A DNA stretch of 64,000 nt from Forficula auricularia (lineage: Eukaryota > Arthropoda > Insecta > Dermaptera > Forficulidae). Location of the stretch: positions 6,246,832 to 6,310,831 of the forward strand of contig JALMQS010000075.1 of assembly GCA_024734495.1 (NCBI GenBank), in the 5' to 3' direction. The notes below the pieces were generated by a model. It was not told where the DNA came from, ran no database searches, and was given only the letters and a program-made list of their open reading frames with translations. A program made the translations under genes and the position numbers. How positions within the stretch are numbered: the stretch's first letter is position 1; every line of letters begins with the position of its first letter. Of this stretch, positions 34,158 through 45,393 are shown in pieces.

Positions 34158-34315
34158 TTATCAGAATATTCAACGTTTCGCTATCTAATTCTGGATGTAA
34201 TTTCAAGTGCTTAATATGAAGTCATTCCATTAGGTCAATTGAGAGCGTTAATGACTTTACTAGCACCTGAAACTACTAAAAAATTTCCAGTCGAAACGTT
34301 AAGCATTCTGATAAG
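34158..34315. repeat. Foldback with two CGAAACGUU hairpins
   Basis: Inverted arms share ATCAGAAT, AACGTTTCG and the complement. On the minus strand (34172-34206) and plus strand (34267-34300) the motif reads UUGAAA or CUGAAA, a poorly paired segment, then CGAAACGUU. The conserved G8-A9 of a hammerhead is absent, so this is only a distant relative of the other motifs. Confidence 0.4.
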
Positions 34316-34739
34316 AATTGTTCATTCCTATTTTCGAATTAATTATCCCAATTTGAAGTTGAAAACGTATTGGTACTTGAACCAATCAAATCATCTATCT
34401 CTTGGCATTTAAACGATGATCTAAACTAAAAGATACACTCGTGTAGTAAATTAACATTTCTAGAAAGAATTTTAAAGAAATGTAAATTAAATTATATTTT
34501 CCAAAGAGGTAAATATTTTATGGATAATTTATAATCTGACATACATCATATTATTCATCACCGTTAGAGCTTTCAGAAAAGCATTTGATGAGGAACTCCG
34601 TTTTCTATCAGATCGTGTAGAAATAAAATAAATTTGATATGTAGTTAATTGCTGTTAGTTTATCTTAATCTTACTATTTATATACTTTGGACAGTGATCT
34701 GAGTAGTGCTCATTAATTTAGTTATCTTGCAGTAAAACT

Positions 34740-35095
34740 AGGTAGATGAGGAGGGTGTACTAGATTTATCTGATCTTCACGTTTCTTGGTTGATAATTTC
34801 ATATCATTATGGAGGAGGGTTAAGGCAGGCCATGCTTTTGATGTATCATTTTTATGCTGCTTCATAAAACAAACCCGGAGACATGCAGATACAAATTGTC
34901 TAGCAGGCTTTGCATATTTTTTTCCGTCAAACGGACGGCTCAAATATACGGCTATTGCCATTTGTGGCATGTATGATGTTATCGGGAATGAAAGCGATGC
35001 CCGAAGACAATCCACCTCTAAGGTGGAGGAGATTCAGTATTGCGATGCTTGTTTATTTATTTATTTTTTTACTTTACATACTAAGGGGAAGTAAT
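34740..35095. other. Unassigned block with overlapping frames on both strands
   Basis: Open frames of about 100 codons exist on both strands (34722-35015 minus, 34786-35094 plus). None shows a domain or a clear start context, and opposite frames of equal length argue for chance. The block is less AT-rich than its flanks and shares no repeat words, so decayed host or TE coding sequence is possible. Confidence 0.2.
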
Positions 35096-35219
35096 GTTTA
35101 TAATCGTGGAGATAAAATTGGTATTTTTGCTGTGTTTTTTTAACTACCTCAAAAACTATTTGGATTAAATAATTAAACAAAAAAGGCATAGGGGCCATTC
35201 ATAAAATACGTTCACAACC

Positions 35220-35700
35220 AGGGGGCTGTTGCTTAGCGTAAAGATATGTGCCAAAGTGGATACAAAATTTGACCCACTCAAAGACAATTTTAAAAAGTAA
35301 TACATATCTGTAAAATTATTAATTTTTCTTTGGATTTTTGTATGGATCCATTCATAAAATATGTCACGCAAAATTTCGCCATTTTGGAGCCCCCTTGGTG
35401 AGTCTATGTTAACGTGGCGTTCGAACTTTTTTTTTCTTAAATTGCCAGCAACAAATCGTTTATAGGTGGGGCGGTCTAGCTTTTGTGACGTTATATTTGT
35501 TAGGGGGTTCCAGAAAATGTGACAAGAGGGGTCCAAAAAGGCGAAAATTGCGTAACGTATTTTATGAATGAGTCAATACAAAAAAGCCTCATTTAATGAC
35601 CAAAGAAAAATAATAATTTTATAGACATTTTTTATTCTTTAAAATTGTCTTTGAGTAGGTCAAATTTTGTATCCACTTTATCTAATAACTAAGCCCCATA
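35220..35700. repeat. Foldback interrupted by a MITE
   Basis: The outer arms (about 35225-35340 and 35590-35700) are inverted, sharing GTGGATACAAAATTTGACC and CAAAGACAATTTTAAA. The inner 35341-35577 element splits the palindrome near its centre. The minus-strand frame 35165-35536 crosses both and is not a gene. Confidence 0.65.
35341..35577. mobile_element. MITE with CATTCATAAAATACGT ends
   Basis: The terminal inverted repeats are about 34 bp: CCATTCATAAAATATGTCAC at the left and its near-complement ending in ACGTATTTTATGAATGAGTC at the right, with GGCGAAA inside. A further copy of the terminus occurs at 35194-35215. It is 237 bp and non-coding. Confidence 0.65.
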
Positions 35701-36235
35701 GTTGAAGTTTATTTATTAAAATTTTCTAAAAATAATTAATATCTGTTAAAACATTACGAAAACATTATGATGTTTTTACTAAATAAGTTCAGAGAAAAAC
35801 TCTTTTAGTTATTAAAAAATCATTTTCGGATGAATACGACTGGAGTGCACATTTTGTGAGATAAACTCATCAGAATACACGACGTTTTAGCATATACTTC
35901 TAGGGTTGTTACCAATTGTTGAGGGAAGATATTATTTGACTTAGAGCTTTTAAAACGCTGTATCTCAGGTAGATAATTTCAAAAGTTTTAAAATCATAAT
36001 TTTTTGTCTTGCCGAGACAATGTGAAAATAATGTCATTTAATGCAATACAATTTTGGAAAAATGAGTTTGAGATTTTACACATAATATATTTCCCCTGAA
36101 GATTCTTGCTACTTTTTAGTAGGCATTAAAGCCTTGTTACGGCGAAGCCTGGCCTAGTACTGAAATCACTCAAAAATTTTATATTTTTTTTTTTTTTGCT
36201 GATTGTGTTAAAAAATGTTTGGCTTTCTGTCTGTG

Positions 36236-36850
36236 TGTCTGGATTCAGATACTCACGATAACTTAAGATCAAAAAGTTATAGAAAGTTTGTGCTAAAATG
36301 TTTGTATTTTCAATTCGGATTAAGCTTTTTAACTATAGATCTTCCGGTTAAAAAAAATGCAAAATTATTTAAATATATCATTTTTTGAATACTTTTTTTG
36401 ATATTTTAAACCGTTTCTATAGTAAAAAATCATACTCAGTGTGTTTTGAAAGACCAGTTAATAAACTAATTATTTTCTAATTCACTGAAACTGCGAGCAA
36501 CGTACCAAGTCTTAAAAAATATTTACTTGATTAATTTATAACTAAATTGAAAATTGGAAGATCAAGTGAATATTTTTCAAGACTTGGTACGTTGCTGGCA
36601 ATTTGAGTGAATTAGAAAAATAATTAGTTTATTAACTGGTCTTTAAAAACACACTGAGTATGATTTTTTACTATAGAAACTGTTTAAAATATCAAAAGAA
36701 TTATTCGAAAAATGATATATTTGAATAATTTTGCATTTTTTAACTGTAGCTAGAAAGCCTAATCAGTTATCCGGATTGTAAATACAAACATTCTACAACT
36801 TTCTACAACTTTTCGTTCTTAAGTTATCGAGGGTATCTGAATCCAGAGGT
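36236..36850. repeat. Long foldback (about 280-bp arms)
   Basis: Arms 36236-36515 and 36565-36850 are inverted along their length, sharing AAAATCATACTCAGTGTGTT, CCAGTTAATAAACTAATTAT and AACGTACCAAGTCTT. The outer ends (GATACTCACGATAACTTAAG) match the tail of the dispersed repeat at 25880-26700, so the unit is an inverted duplication of that repeat's end. Confidence 0.7.
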
Positions 36851-37220
36851 ATTTTGAAATAAACGTCAACGGATCGTTGCTAAACTTTATCCAATGTACT
36901 ATCTTATTCTAGGGTAAAGTATTTTAAAAATATAATTTTACAAAAAAACTTTATATGAGCTTTTTGGTGGTCCTCATGGTACTTAATTACAATATTAAAT
37001 TTCATCAAAATTTAGTCATTTTCAAAATATTTAGAAAAAACTCAAAAAGTATTGAAATAAAGTACTAATTTTTTTGCAACGAAATTTTCTCTGGAGAGAG
37101 ACGGACTGGTAGAAACTTTAATTAATGTAATGGAAGGCAGCCCAGAAGTAGTGAGCAAAGAAAAAATTAACACATATCAAATAAGGTGTAATTTATTGGA
37201 ATCCTTCCTCCTTTCCTTTC

Positions 37221-37263
37221 AAACCGACGTTTCGTAGGATTTTTCCCTCCTTCTTCAGGGTTT
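37221..37263 (-). ncRNA. Hammerhead-like motif, left arm of insertion
   Basis: Minus strand: stem I AAACC/GGUUU (five perfect pairs, then a G-G mismatch and five more pairs outside), core CUGAAGA, extra A, stem II GGAGG with CCUAC (one mismatch), GAAACGUC. ACGU gives only a loopless two-pair stem III, which would favour action as a dimer. Confidence 0.4.
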
Positions 37264-37425
37264 CAAAGGGTCAATGAATGAATGAAAAGCCATTTAGCTA
37301 TCAAATTAAGAAAAGGAGGAAAAAAATTGTTTTTCTATGCCTTTGTTAAAAATAAAGAAAGTTTTTGAATACTACTGTGGAGAGAAGAAGGAAACATTTT
37401 ATTTGTTTCATTCATTGACCCTTTG

Positions 37426-37468
37426 AAACCCTGAAGAAGGAGGGAAAAATCCTCCGAAACGTCGGTTT
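37426..37468 (+). ncRNA. Hammerhead-like motif, right arm of insertion
   Basis: Plus strand: stem I AAACC/GGUUU immediately flanks CUGAAGA and GUC. Stem II is GGAGG/CCUCC (perfect) with loop GAAAAAU. GAAA and the putative cleavage C are intact. The one departure from the canonical core is an extra A before stem II. It is the best-preserved member of this subfamily. Confidence 0.45.
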
Positions 37469-37945
37469 GAAAGGAAAGGAGGAAGGATTCCAATAAATTA
37501 CACCTTATTTGATATGTGTTAATTTTTCTTTCCTCACTCCCTTGGGCTGCCTTCCATTACATTCAATTAAAGTACTAATGTTTGTGGGCCGATATGTACC
37601 AAAAACTAGTCAGCGCTTCATTTTGTTAAAATAATGGTAGTAGGATTTTAATTTCATTTTAATCGGTTCAAAAGTATGGAAAAAATCGTGGATGAAAAAA
37701 ACGATTACATACATCCATCAGCACAGACTAAATGAAAAAATCACACTTTTTGGGGTCTGGGCGAGACCCCATGTATTTTTTGGTAAAACCGTCACATTCT
37801 AAAATTGAACCTAAGTGAATACTACAAATTGTGACTTTAATTGAGACAATGGGTTCCGTAGTCTTTACCTGAGGACCCTTTGAAGTCGCGCTTGCCACGA
37901 GACCGATTACAATACTTTACCCATGCTTCGCATTGGATAAAGTAA

Positions 37946-38929
37946 AAATCAAAAAAATACGCATGTTAAAAACTTAAATTTACGAGGTGGGGGAGTATGT
38001 TTATGGTAAAGTCACGCCATATTTTTTTAATTGCCAATCGATTTAGAGCTTCGGTCATGGTTTTGGAAGGTGTTACTCCCATTTATCCGGGTCTTCGACA
38101 TCACGATCCTCGTTATTGTTCTCTCCGGTCGTGACTTGGGCTGTCGAGAAATATGGCATCCAGTTTCGGTTAGCCTTGGACTTGAAAAGTAGTTTGCGTA
38201 TTCCACTTAAATATATTTTTCATGAATAATGAAACAGGAAACTGAGGTATTAAAATATGAATAAGAAAAAGAAAAAAAACAATAATCCTGTAATTATATC
38301 TGATCGATTTATTATTAGTCGATAATGAATGCCTTTTTAAAAAACAATTAGAGTCAAAAAGAATGAAAATCTCGTTAGGCGTATTGTTCAAGATTAGAAT
38401 TCAATTTTCGACGGATCGTCTAGACAAGGGGAAGTAACCTGCGACCTTTTAAATAATTTGCAACAATATTTATGGAAAGTGGTAGACAACAACAAAACAA
38501 AAAAAAAAGTAAAAATGGCCGTCATAATACAAGAGAGAATACAATGCCTGGAGATTTATTTCAATAATTAAATTTTAGTTGCAATATTAAATCTTCTACA
38601 TTTTCAGTCAGATTAAACGAGATTAAAAGTGGAATAACATTTCAAATGTGAGGAACATTAATGATCTGTATAGTAATCAGTTCCACAGGTGATTTATATT
38701 TGTGGCATTTAAAAGTTTTCTTTTCATTTAAATCTCTAAAGGTATAATCATAAAAAGGATGCTCTCGAATTTTTATGCTTTATTTACTGCGATGAGATTG
38801 AGGACTTTTTTAGAAATGATTTTTTAAAGTATTTCGGGTACTAACTTTATAGATAATCCGTTGAATAATGTCTTTAATTATTTAAGTATAAATTTTATTA
38901 ATTTTAAAATTATATACATATATTTATAA
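37946..38929. other. No gene recognised
   Basis: 38010-38160 is less AT-rich and bounded by GCCATATTT and AAATATGGC in inverted orientation, so it is perhaps an unrecognised small element. The remainder is AT-rich without features. Confidence 0.3.
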
Positions 38930-39347
38930 CAGTGGTCTCCAATCTGTGTTCCGCAGAACTCCGAGGTTCCGTTTTACATTTCTGGGGGTTATGCTAGTCA
39001 AAATAAAAATTCCAAAAAAATAAATAAATAAATAAATATACATTTACTTATATTTGAAAATTAATCAGAATGTTAGTGTGTGGACTCCCGATTCGTTCCT
39101 AGCGTCGCAATATTTAATGATAATGCTAATTTAATGAGTAAATTACTTTAATTTTAACATTTTTTAATAAAAAATACAATATATTTCTTTAATGGTCTTT
39201 AAACATGGCAAAGTACTTATAACATATGTATAATGATTTACATTTAAATATTATTTTAAGATTTTTTTAAGGGTGGGATGGGATTCCCCGAAAAAGCTTA
39301 TAGTTCTAAGAGTTCCGTGAGTCGACAAAGTTTGTTAAAAATCACTG
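38930..39347. mobile_element. hAT-type nonautonomous element, 418 bp
   Basis: The left end is CAGTGGTCTCCAATCTG and the right end TTAAAAATCACTG, so both termini carry CAGTG in inverted orientation. Flanking 8-mers ATTTATAA (38922-38929) and ATTTATAG (39348-39355) differ at one position, as expected of an aged hAT target duplication. The interior is AT-rich and non-coding. Confidence 0.65.
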
Positions 39348-41052
39348 ATTTATAGTAAAAGATATAAAATATTTATAATTTATATTAAATTTCGAAAAAA
39401 TTTTATTTTATTTCATTCACCATCCGATATTTGGAATCTTGCTACTACTACATTACAGGATTTGAATAAGCCGAGCAATCGTGAGTCGAACAGTATTCAA
39501 TACCTTATTCTGTCCAAAATACTTGAGATCGAATTCGTTCTTATTTTTTGTTGATAAGGAGAGAATAAGTGAATTTGTAGAATTTTTTATGATTTTAAGT
39601 CCCAAAAACACCTAGAAATTGGTCCAATTGGGGCTCTCACACAAGCATTTAAAAATTTTTAATTAATTTAAAAAAATTACGCCTAATTCTAAATAAAGAA
39701 ATCTTTACAGGGATATATAAATCTTCTATTACCTACAGAGGTTTACAACCTTTTTCTTCCAATGAACTTCTGCAATTTTGTAAGAATCCCATTCCCCCTT
39801 TCTGGAATTTTCTAACTCAAAAAGTTTATTTAAAATAATAAGCTTTTAATATTGAAAATACATGAAATCATATTTTAATTTAGAGACAAAGATAAGTAAT
39901 AAGTATTAACCTAATGAGAAATCTGAGGTTGTTTTTTTACCAGTTCTTTATACGCTCTTTTGAAATTTGTACAAAGATTAATTCCTTCCTTGAAATACTG
40001 AAATTCTCCCTTGGGAGGGAATTTCACCCCTGTTGATAACCCCTGTTATATTAGGTTCATAACAATTCGGAATTTTACTTGACTTACCATCAAGAAGAGC
40101 CCTCACGATACTCGATGTGATGTCTTGATTAGCGATAAAATTAGAGAGGCTAATTAAATGTATTATTCTTATGGGGAAAAATATTTTGTTCCTTCTGCCA
40201 AAAGATTTCAGAACGGATGAATTCGCATAATTTTCACACTTCAACACTTGAACAATATTTTAGACTTTAAGGAAAAGACACTAAAACTTATGATTTTAAT
40301 CGAATATTTGAAATAATTTTCTAATTTCATAAACAGTGATTTAAATATCTTAACATCACAGCTCTTAATCTATGACTTATTAAATTTTAAACAATTTGAC
40401 AATTATTTATTAAAATGCACGTCCTTTTAAGTCGCGATAAAAAATAGCAAGTACACCACCAGCATCTAAAATTTCAACTCTTAAAAAAAATCTTTAATTA
40501 AAAGATAAGATAATTTCTAAATTTGCTTGGCTGATAAATAAAGTGTAGGCACGTAACCAAATAAAGTGCTTTGCAGGAAGTGAGTTAATCCGGGAATGAG
40601 ATCATTGTTTATATGTTAGGTTTTTGGCCTCAGCAGCACAATTTTTTGCCTTGTTTGTCGAGGAGGAGGCTGCGACCTCGACCCCCACGCGAAGACAAGG
40701 CCGCCCAAGCCTAAGAAGCCTTGGCTTTCTGCATTTTGGCTTTGCACCCGCAGAAACAACCCACACGCCACTGCCTATGCTAATCAGCTTTTCGAGAAAC
40801 ATCGATTATCACATCGAGAGGTTTATTTATGATTTGCTCAACATGTTCTTTTATAAAATGTAATCTAATTCATTTTTTATGGACCGTTAAATAAGTATAT
40901 AACTTATTTGAATTTTATGTTAAAAAAATAATAATAAATAAACGGGTTGATTTGAAAAATGTATCTACCAAATTTAACATAAATACAAATTTTTTATAAA
41001 ACAATCTTTAAAGTTTAGGGAAAGCGGTGTTGGTTTATAGTGAAACATATTA
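39348..41052. other. No gene; GC-richer patch at 40600-40790
   Basis: Mostly AT-rich. 40600-40790 is markedly less AT-rich and gives opposing short frames (40602-40802 minus, 40624-40863 plus) without a domain. It may be a TE fragment. Confidence 0.3.
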
Positions 41053-41158
41053 AACAAAGGAATTAGTATTTAACGGGTTATAGTGGTGTTTCACAAAAGG
41101 AAATAAAATTAAAAAAATTAAAAAATCTTTTAAATTATTTTGGAGATTTTTTATTTAT

Positions 41159-41196
41159 CTCTATCATATTTCGGGCTATGAACCCTTCATCAGGAG
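41159..41196 (-). ncRNA. Hammerhead-like motif, left arm
   Basis: Minus strand: CUC/GAG stem I flanks CUGAUGA, extra A, stem II GGG/CCC, GAA, AU-AUG-AU as a tiny stem III, and A as the cleavage-site base. The stems are short and stability is doubtful. Confidence 0.3.
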
Positions 41197-41724
41197 GTTA
41201 AACAGAACACTGAATATAAAAATTTTACATTGTATCGATGTTATTATAGTACAGGGCGAGTGGAGGGGGTGAGCCAATGGGAGTTGAAAGAATTGAGTGG
41301 TTGAATTTAAAGGTATGTGGCAGGTAGAAAAAGGGTTATTGAACGAATTCTATTAATAAACCAAATCTAACCGAAATTCATTCATTCCTTACTAAACATT
41401 TGTTCTACTGTTATCATCTTCGAATTAACCTTGCAAATCCGCTTCTTGTGTCTAAATTTATATATTCTAAAACCCTTAAACAAATTCCTTTAACAGGTAT
41501 TCCCAGAATTCTATACAAATAAATTTCGAACTAAGACATCCTATTTGAAATGTACCTGACCTTGTCCAGACAATTCGTTCAATAACCCTTTTTCTACCTG
41601 CCACATACCTTTAAATTCAACCACTCAATTCTTTCAACTCCCATTGGCTCACCCCCTCCACTCTCCCTGTACTATAATAACATCGATACAATGTAAAATT
41701 TTTATATTCAGTGTTCTGTTTAAC

Positions 41725-41764
41725 CTCCTGATGAAGGGTTCATAGCCCGAAATATGTATCAGAG
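41725..41764 (+). ncRNA. Hammerhead-like motif, right arm
   Basis: Plus strand mirror of the 41159 motif, with the same CUC/GAG stem I, CUGAUGA core and GGG/CCC stem II. The stem III region reads AUAUGUAU. Confidence 0.3.
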
Positions 41765-41894
41765 ATAAATAAAAATCTCCAAATAATTTAAAAGATTTTT
41801 TAATTTTTTTAATTTTATTTCCTCTTTGTGAAACACCACTATAACCCGTTAATAATAATTCCTTTGTAAAACAATCTTGAAACGTTTAATCCCA

Positions 41895-41932
41895 CCCAAA
41901 CGTTTCGGGAGAATTTCTCCCTTTATCAATGC
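41895..41932 (-). ncRNA. Hammerhead-like motif, UUGAUAA variant
   Basis: Minus strand: UUGAUAA, extra A, perfect stem GGGAG/CUCCC, GAAACGUU. C3 and G8 of the core are changed. It belongs with 63024-63060; both follow an AAAACAATCTT-like word, so they are two copies of one repeat. Stem I is weak here. Confidence 0.25.
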
Positions 41933-42247
41933 AAAATTTTTAATTAAAAAATAAAATAAACACCCTTCACTCTATACAGTTGAAAAAATAAATAAATTAT
42001 GCTGTAGGTTGTCTAAACTCACTAGAGATTGTCAGCTAATAAACCCTTCTGACATATAATAAAAAATTATTTATAATAACTATAATTTAGTGACAATCTC
42101 AAATGATTTCTTTTATAAATCTCAACTCAGTAATTTAATCTTTTATATTCATTTAAGGAGTAGTAGTCATTCCAGTGAACTTTGATTTTCAATAATTACT
42201 AAAAATTGAAACACTTCCCTAATTTTATTTAAATTATCATATATGGT

Positions 42248-42302
42248 AAATGATGGCCAAATGGTGTCACCAAGGCCAAGGAAGAAGAAAAAAAAAAAAA
42301 AA
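42248..42302 (+). mobile_element. Tiny retroposed LINE 3' end with 12-bp TSD
   Basis: A 55-bp insert ending in GGCCAAGGAAGAAG and a run of 17 A is flanked by ATCATATATGGT on both sides (42236-42247 and 42303-42314). One frame reads WPNGVTKAKEEE, which from memory resembles the C-terminal tail of RTE-like elements. It may be a severely 5'-truncated copy of the family at 12226-15261, whose own 3' end is missing in the gap. The duplication is seen; the family link is inferred. Confidence 0.6.
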
Positions 42303-42371
42303 ATCATATATGGTTTGACTGTATGTTTAGACTTAAAAACACTTGATCGTGAAATTATTGTTTAACACTAA

Positions 42372-42577
42372 GGTCCAGTTGTATGTCGTTTGGTAAAGTC
42401 TTTGTAAAAGTTGACAAAGAGTAAAACCTTAGAATTCACCTTGTGCCCGGCCGGATGGGCAATCAGATGACACGCACTTTCATCTGATTGGCCATCCCTC
42501 CAGGCACAAGGTGAATTCTAAGGTTTACCCTTTGTCAACTTTTACAAAGACTTTACCAACCGACATACAACTGGCCC
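42372..42577. mobile_element. Harbinger-like MITE, copy 2
   Basis: The 206-bp palindrome has termini GGTCCAGTTGTATGTCG and CATACAACTGGCCC, flanked by TAA on both sides (42369-42371, 42578-42580). The arms share AAAGTTGACAAAG and TAGAATTCACCTTGTGCC. The centre has CAATCAGATGACACGCACTT. The 3-bp TWA duplication and GGG-type ends point to PIF/Harbinger. Confidence 0.75.
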
Positions 42578-42923
42578 TAAATAGACACTAACCAAGTCTA
42601 TTAGTAATCATATCAAAGGAGACAAGGAATTGGGGTTTTCTAGAACAATCACAATTAATTGATAATTTCTCTTATGGACTAAAACTTTTCAGGACTTGTC
42701 TTTTAGATCTTTGCAGGTGTCAATAGATAATGGATAATAGCCAGGGATTATTAAAAAAGAAATTATCATCCCTCATATCCTTCTTGAATCCCATTCCAAT
42801 TTAAGCCAGGGCTTTAATTTAATAACTCAGGATTGGACAAAGGCACTCTAGAAATAAATAAGAGACTAATATATAGTATAATGTACTAGTATTTATTGGA
42901 AATGTTTTCCCCTTCTAATATTA

Positions 42924-42974
42924 TTTTGAAACCTAAGTTTTGGAGAATTTTCTCTTCTTCTTCAAGGTTCAAAA
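42924..42974 (-). ncRNA. Hammerhead-like motif, decayed single copy
   Basis: Minus strand: UUUUGAACC pairs with GGUUUCAAAA around the motif (nine pairs with one bulged U), making the longest stem I seen. The core is UUGAAGA with GAAA changed to AAAA, so it is probably inactive. The sequence resembles the arms of the 37070-37567 element. Confidence 0.3.
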
Positions 42975-43249
42975 GGGTCAATGATGGAAGTATATAAGAA
43001 AATGAATACCTATAGGTAACTTGAAAATTTCAATTTGGTATGTTAGTTAGTTCACGAGTGACCATAGTCTGACAGGCAAACAGACATTATATTTACACTA
43101 ATAGGGTCTTATTTTACTTTTAAAAATGAAGTACACGATTAAAAATTATTTCTCCATAGTAAAAGTAAAAAATTAAATATGTTAATGTATAATTTAGCAA
43201 TAGAGAAGTTTCGTGAATAGATAGATGTAGAACAAACGTTAAATGAAAA

Positions 43250-43450
43250 GAGCATGCGTCTTTAATTTGGCGTCTGATTCTCTAGAATGGCGCGCCCAGG
43301 TCATAAGGCGTGGACTAGTTCGTCTGCGCCAAACAAAAAGCAATTCGTGGCTTCGCCCCAACCCCAATTACAGACTTTATTATTCGCCCCCTGCGGCTTA
43401 TCGTGCTTTAATTTAATGATATTCATGCATCGGGTTTCTTATGATAAAAG
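43250..43450. other. Unique GC-richer block
   Basis: It includes GGCGCGCC (near 43292), TCGCCCCAACCCC and CTGCGGCTTATCG, stands out from the AT-rich surroundings and shares no repeat words. It may be host non-coding sequence. There is no open frame of note. Confidence 0.2.
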
Positions 43451-43844
43451 TAATTAGATCAAAAAAAAAAAAAAAAAAAGAAATGAAAAAAACATTCACA
43501 CCAATCTAACTAGTATGGAGCGTAAAACGCCCTGCTTCTTAACAACTCCATTAAAGAATAATTAAACCATTAAATGGTCTAATCGGCGAGAAGCATATTC
43601 ATCCACTTTAAATTTAAAAAGAAAAAAACTTTTTTTTATTAAAGGATACTCCCTATCCAATGGGAAGATCAATCTTTAAGATAAGTTTTCTTAATCTTTT
43701 TTGGTTTCACAAACCAATTTAACTCGGATTAAATGAAAATTCGTTTTTTTTTTTATTTTAGAAAATACTCATTTATTTTTTAATCTTAATTATTAGATCA
43801 TTATTAAAAAAAAGAAAACACATCACACACCCTTTTAAAGATGT

Positions 43845-44075
43845 TCAGTTGTAAGCTTTCGTGACCATCGGCAATATTTGGGGAGATGGAGTGGTCAGGT
43901 CGGTTTTAGTATACCTTTGGATGCGCCCGTGAAATAAATTTAAGTGATCGATTGAGAAAGCAGCTCGAATCCCTAGAAAGTTCCCTAGCACTCTACCCAC
44001 TTGACTACCGGTGCATTGGCGCCCATGTGAGTTTTTCAAAAAAGCCGTGGGCGGATGGGGTACCATCTGCCAGCA
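43845..44075 (-). repeat. Possible tRNA-derived SINE
   Basis: On the minus strand TAGTCAAGTGG (about 43998-44007) matches a Pol III A box. It is followed after a tRNA-like spacing by GGGATTCGAGC, which is close to a B box. The unit is less AT-rich than its flanks. No poly(A) or clear target duplication was found. The minus-strand frame 43845-44066 is a by-product. Confidence 0.35.
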
Positions 44076-44124
44076 GTGTGCTCCTCATTCCCTTTATAAG
44101 AAGGCAAAACGATAAAAAATAAAC

Positions 44125-45262
44125 TAATATGGCCATCCACATGACTTTACCATACACCTGGGTCCTCTTTTATATTTAATATTTTGAATTCAAATAATTT
44201 ATAATTATTTATGAAAAAAAAACCGCTCGTAATTTTGGTTACATTATCAATTAATAATATTTTCTTTTAATTATGAGACTATATTATTAAAAATAATCAG
44301 CTTTCTTCGATTTTTGTTTGAAAATATTTTTACCCCCCCACCCCTCTCCTTTTTTTGGTCACTATCAATTTCACATAGTGAGTCATTTTCATAAGGTCAT
44401 ATAGGGTGCATATGCAAATTTTTGTACAAATAGATTATATTGATAGTTTTATTTTTTGAACCTCCCACCCCCTAATTTTGGCCTCCGAAGAAAATTATAA
44501 CTCTATTTTTTATTATAGGTTCATTTGATAGTATATTTCATTTTTCTTGTTTTTTACTTTACCATACATGGTATGGACAAGTAAGTATTGTAACCGTGCA
44601 TGAAAAAAGTGTTTTTTTTTTTTGCATTTTTATTCAAAATATTTCAAAAACGCCTGAAACATTTTGATTAAAAAAATTGAGCGAAACCATGGCATTTCGC
44701 ATTACAAAAAAGCTCCAATAAGTGGAGATCGAAAAAATTATATTTTTCGAGATAATAACCGTTTTATCAAAATGTCTGTTAGTCTATTAGTCTGTGCGTT
44801 ACCAAATTGTGTGGACGAGCTTGCTCAAAAACTAGTGTGAATATCAAAACCAAATTTTTTATTTTGAAAATCTTATAATTTTAATTTTTACCCCTCTCCC
44901 ACTTAATTTTGGCTTCGATTTCAAACAAAATCTAATCAGCTCTTAATCTCAATGCAACAAAACTACATGTGAAATTTCGTTTTGATATTCACACTAGTTT
45001 TTGTCCTAGTGCGTCCACAAAAATTTGGTATCGTACTAACAGACATTTTGAAAAATAATTAATATCTCGAAAAATATAATTTTTTCGATGTCCACTTATT
45101 AGGACTTTATTGTAGAGCGAAATGCCATGGTTTTGTCCAATTTTTTATAATCAAAATAGTTTTAGCCGTTTTTGAGATATTTAAAAAAAATAAGCAAAAA
45201 ACAAACACTTTTTTCATGCACGATTACAATACTTGACCATATATGGTACCTGTATGGTAAAG
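44125..45262. mobile_element. ATGGTAAAG-family element plus inverted copy
   Basis: 44125-44175 has the left end GGCCATCCACATGACTTTAC. From 44556 to 45262 two inverted copies of the family's right half face each other, with ends TTACTTTACCATAC and GTATGGTAAAGTAA. Inner blocks such as TTTTTTCATGCACGATTACA and ACAGACATTTTGA-like text pair across the centre. It is a composite of a head and an inverted tail, non-coding. Confidence 0.6.
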
Positions 45263-45393
45263 TAAAAATTGTGAGCGTCGTGAGGCTCCATGGAAATGTA
45301 ACTTGCAAGCAATTGTTATTTATTTCTCTCTAAAAATATTAAATTCTTATAATTGCAAAGGAGTTATATCAGCCAAAGTGGATGCACCGGGTA

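Larger units (their letters stand above)
37070..37567. mobile_element. Foldback retroelement-like insertion with 12-bp TSD
   Basis: The insertion is flanked by TAAAGTACTAAT on both sides (37058-37069 and 37568-37579). The inverted copy at 9957-10540 has this word once, which proves the insertion. The arms share AACACATAT, TCCTTCCTCCTTTCCTTTC and a hairpin motif, and an AT-rich spacer separates them. A related copy lies at 56689-57350. A 12-bp duplication suits a LINE- or Penelope-like endonuclease rather than a DNA transposase. No coding sequence is present. Confidence 0.75.
36872..37945. mobile_element. Nonautonomous DNA element, copy 2, interrupted
   Basis: This is the inverted counterpart of 9957-10540, with ends AAACTTTATCCAATG and CATTGGATAAAGTAA. 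The internal sequence matches copy 1 on both sides of a 498-bp foldback inserted at 37070-37567. Copy 1 supplies the undisturbed reading of the insertion point. Confidence 0.65.
41053..41870. repeat. Foldback with paired hairpin motifs (about 820 bp)
   Basis: The outer ends ACAAAGGAATTA and its complement, then GGGTTATAGTGGTGTTTCAC, begin long inverted arms (about 41053-41345 and 41575-41870). Each arm contains one CUGAUGA motif (41159-41196 minus, 41725-41764 plus). The 230-bp single-copy spacer has no supported gene. The structure parallels 28299-28993 and 37070-37567. Confidence 0.75.

Noticed and set aside
34786..35094. 102-codon plus-strand frame
   Set aside because: An equally long frame overlaps it on the other strand, and no family feature was recognised.
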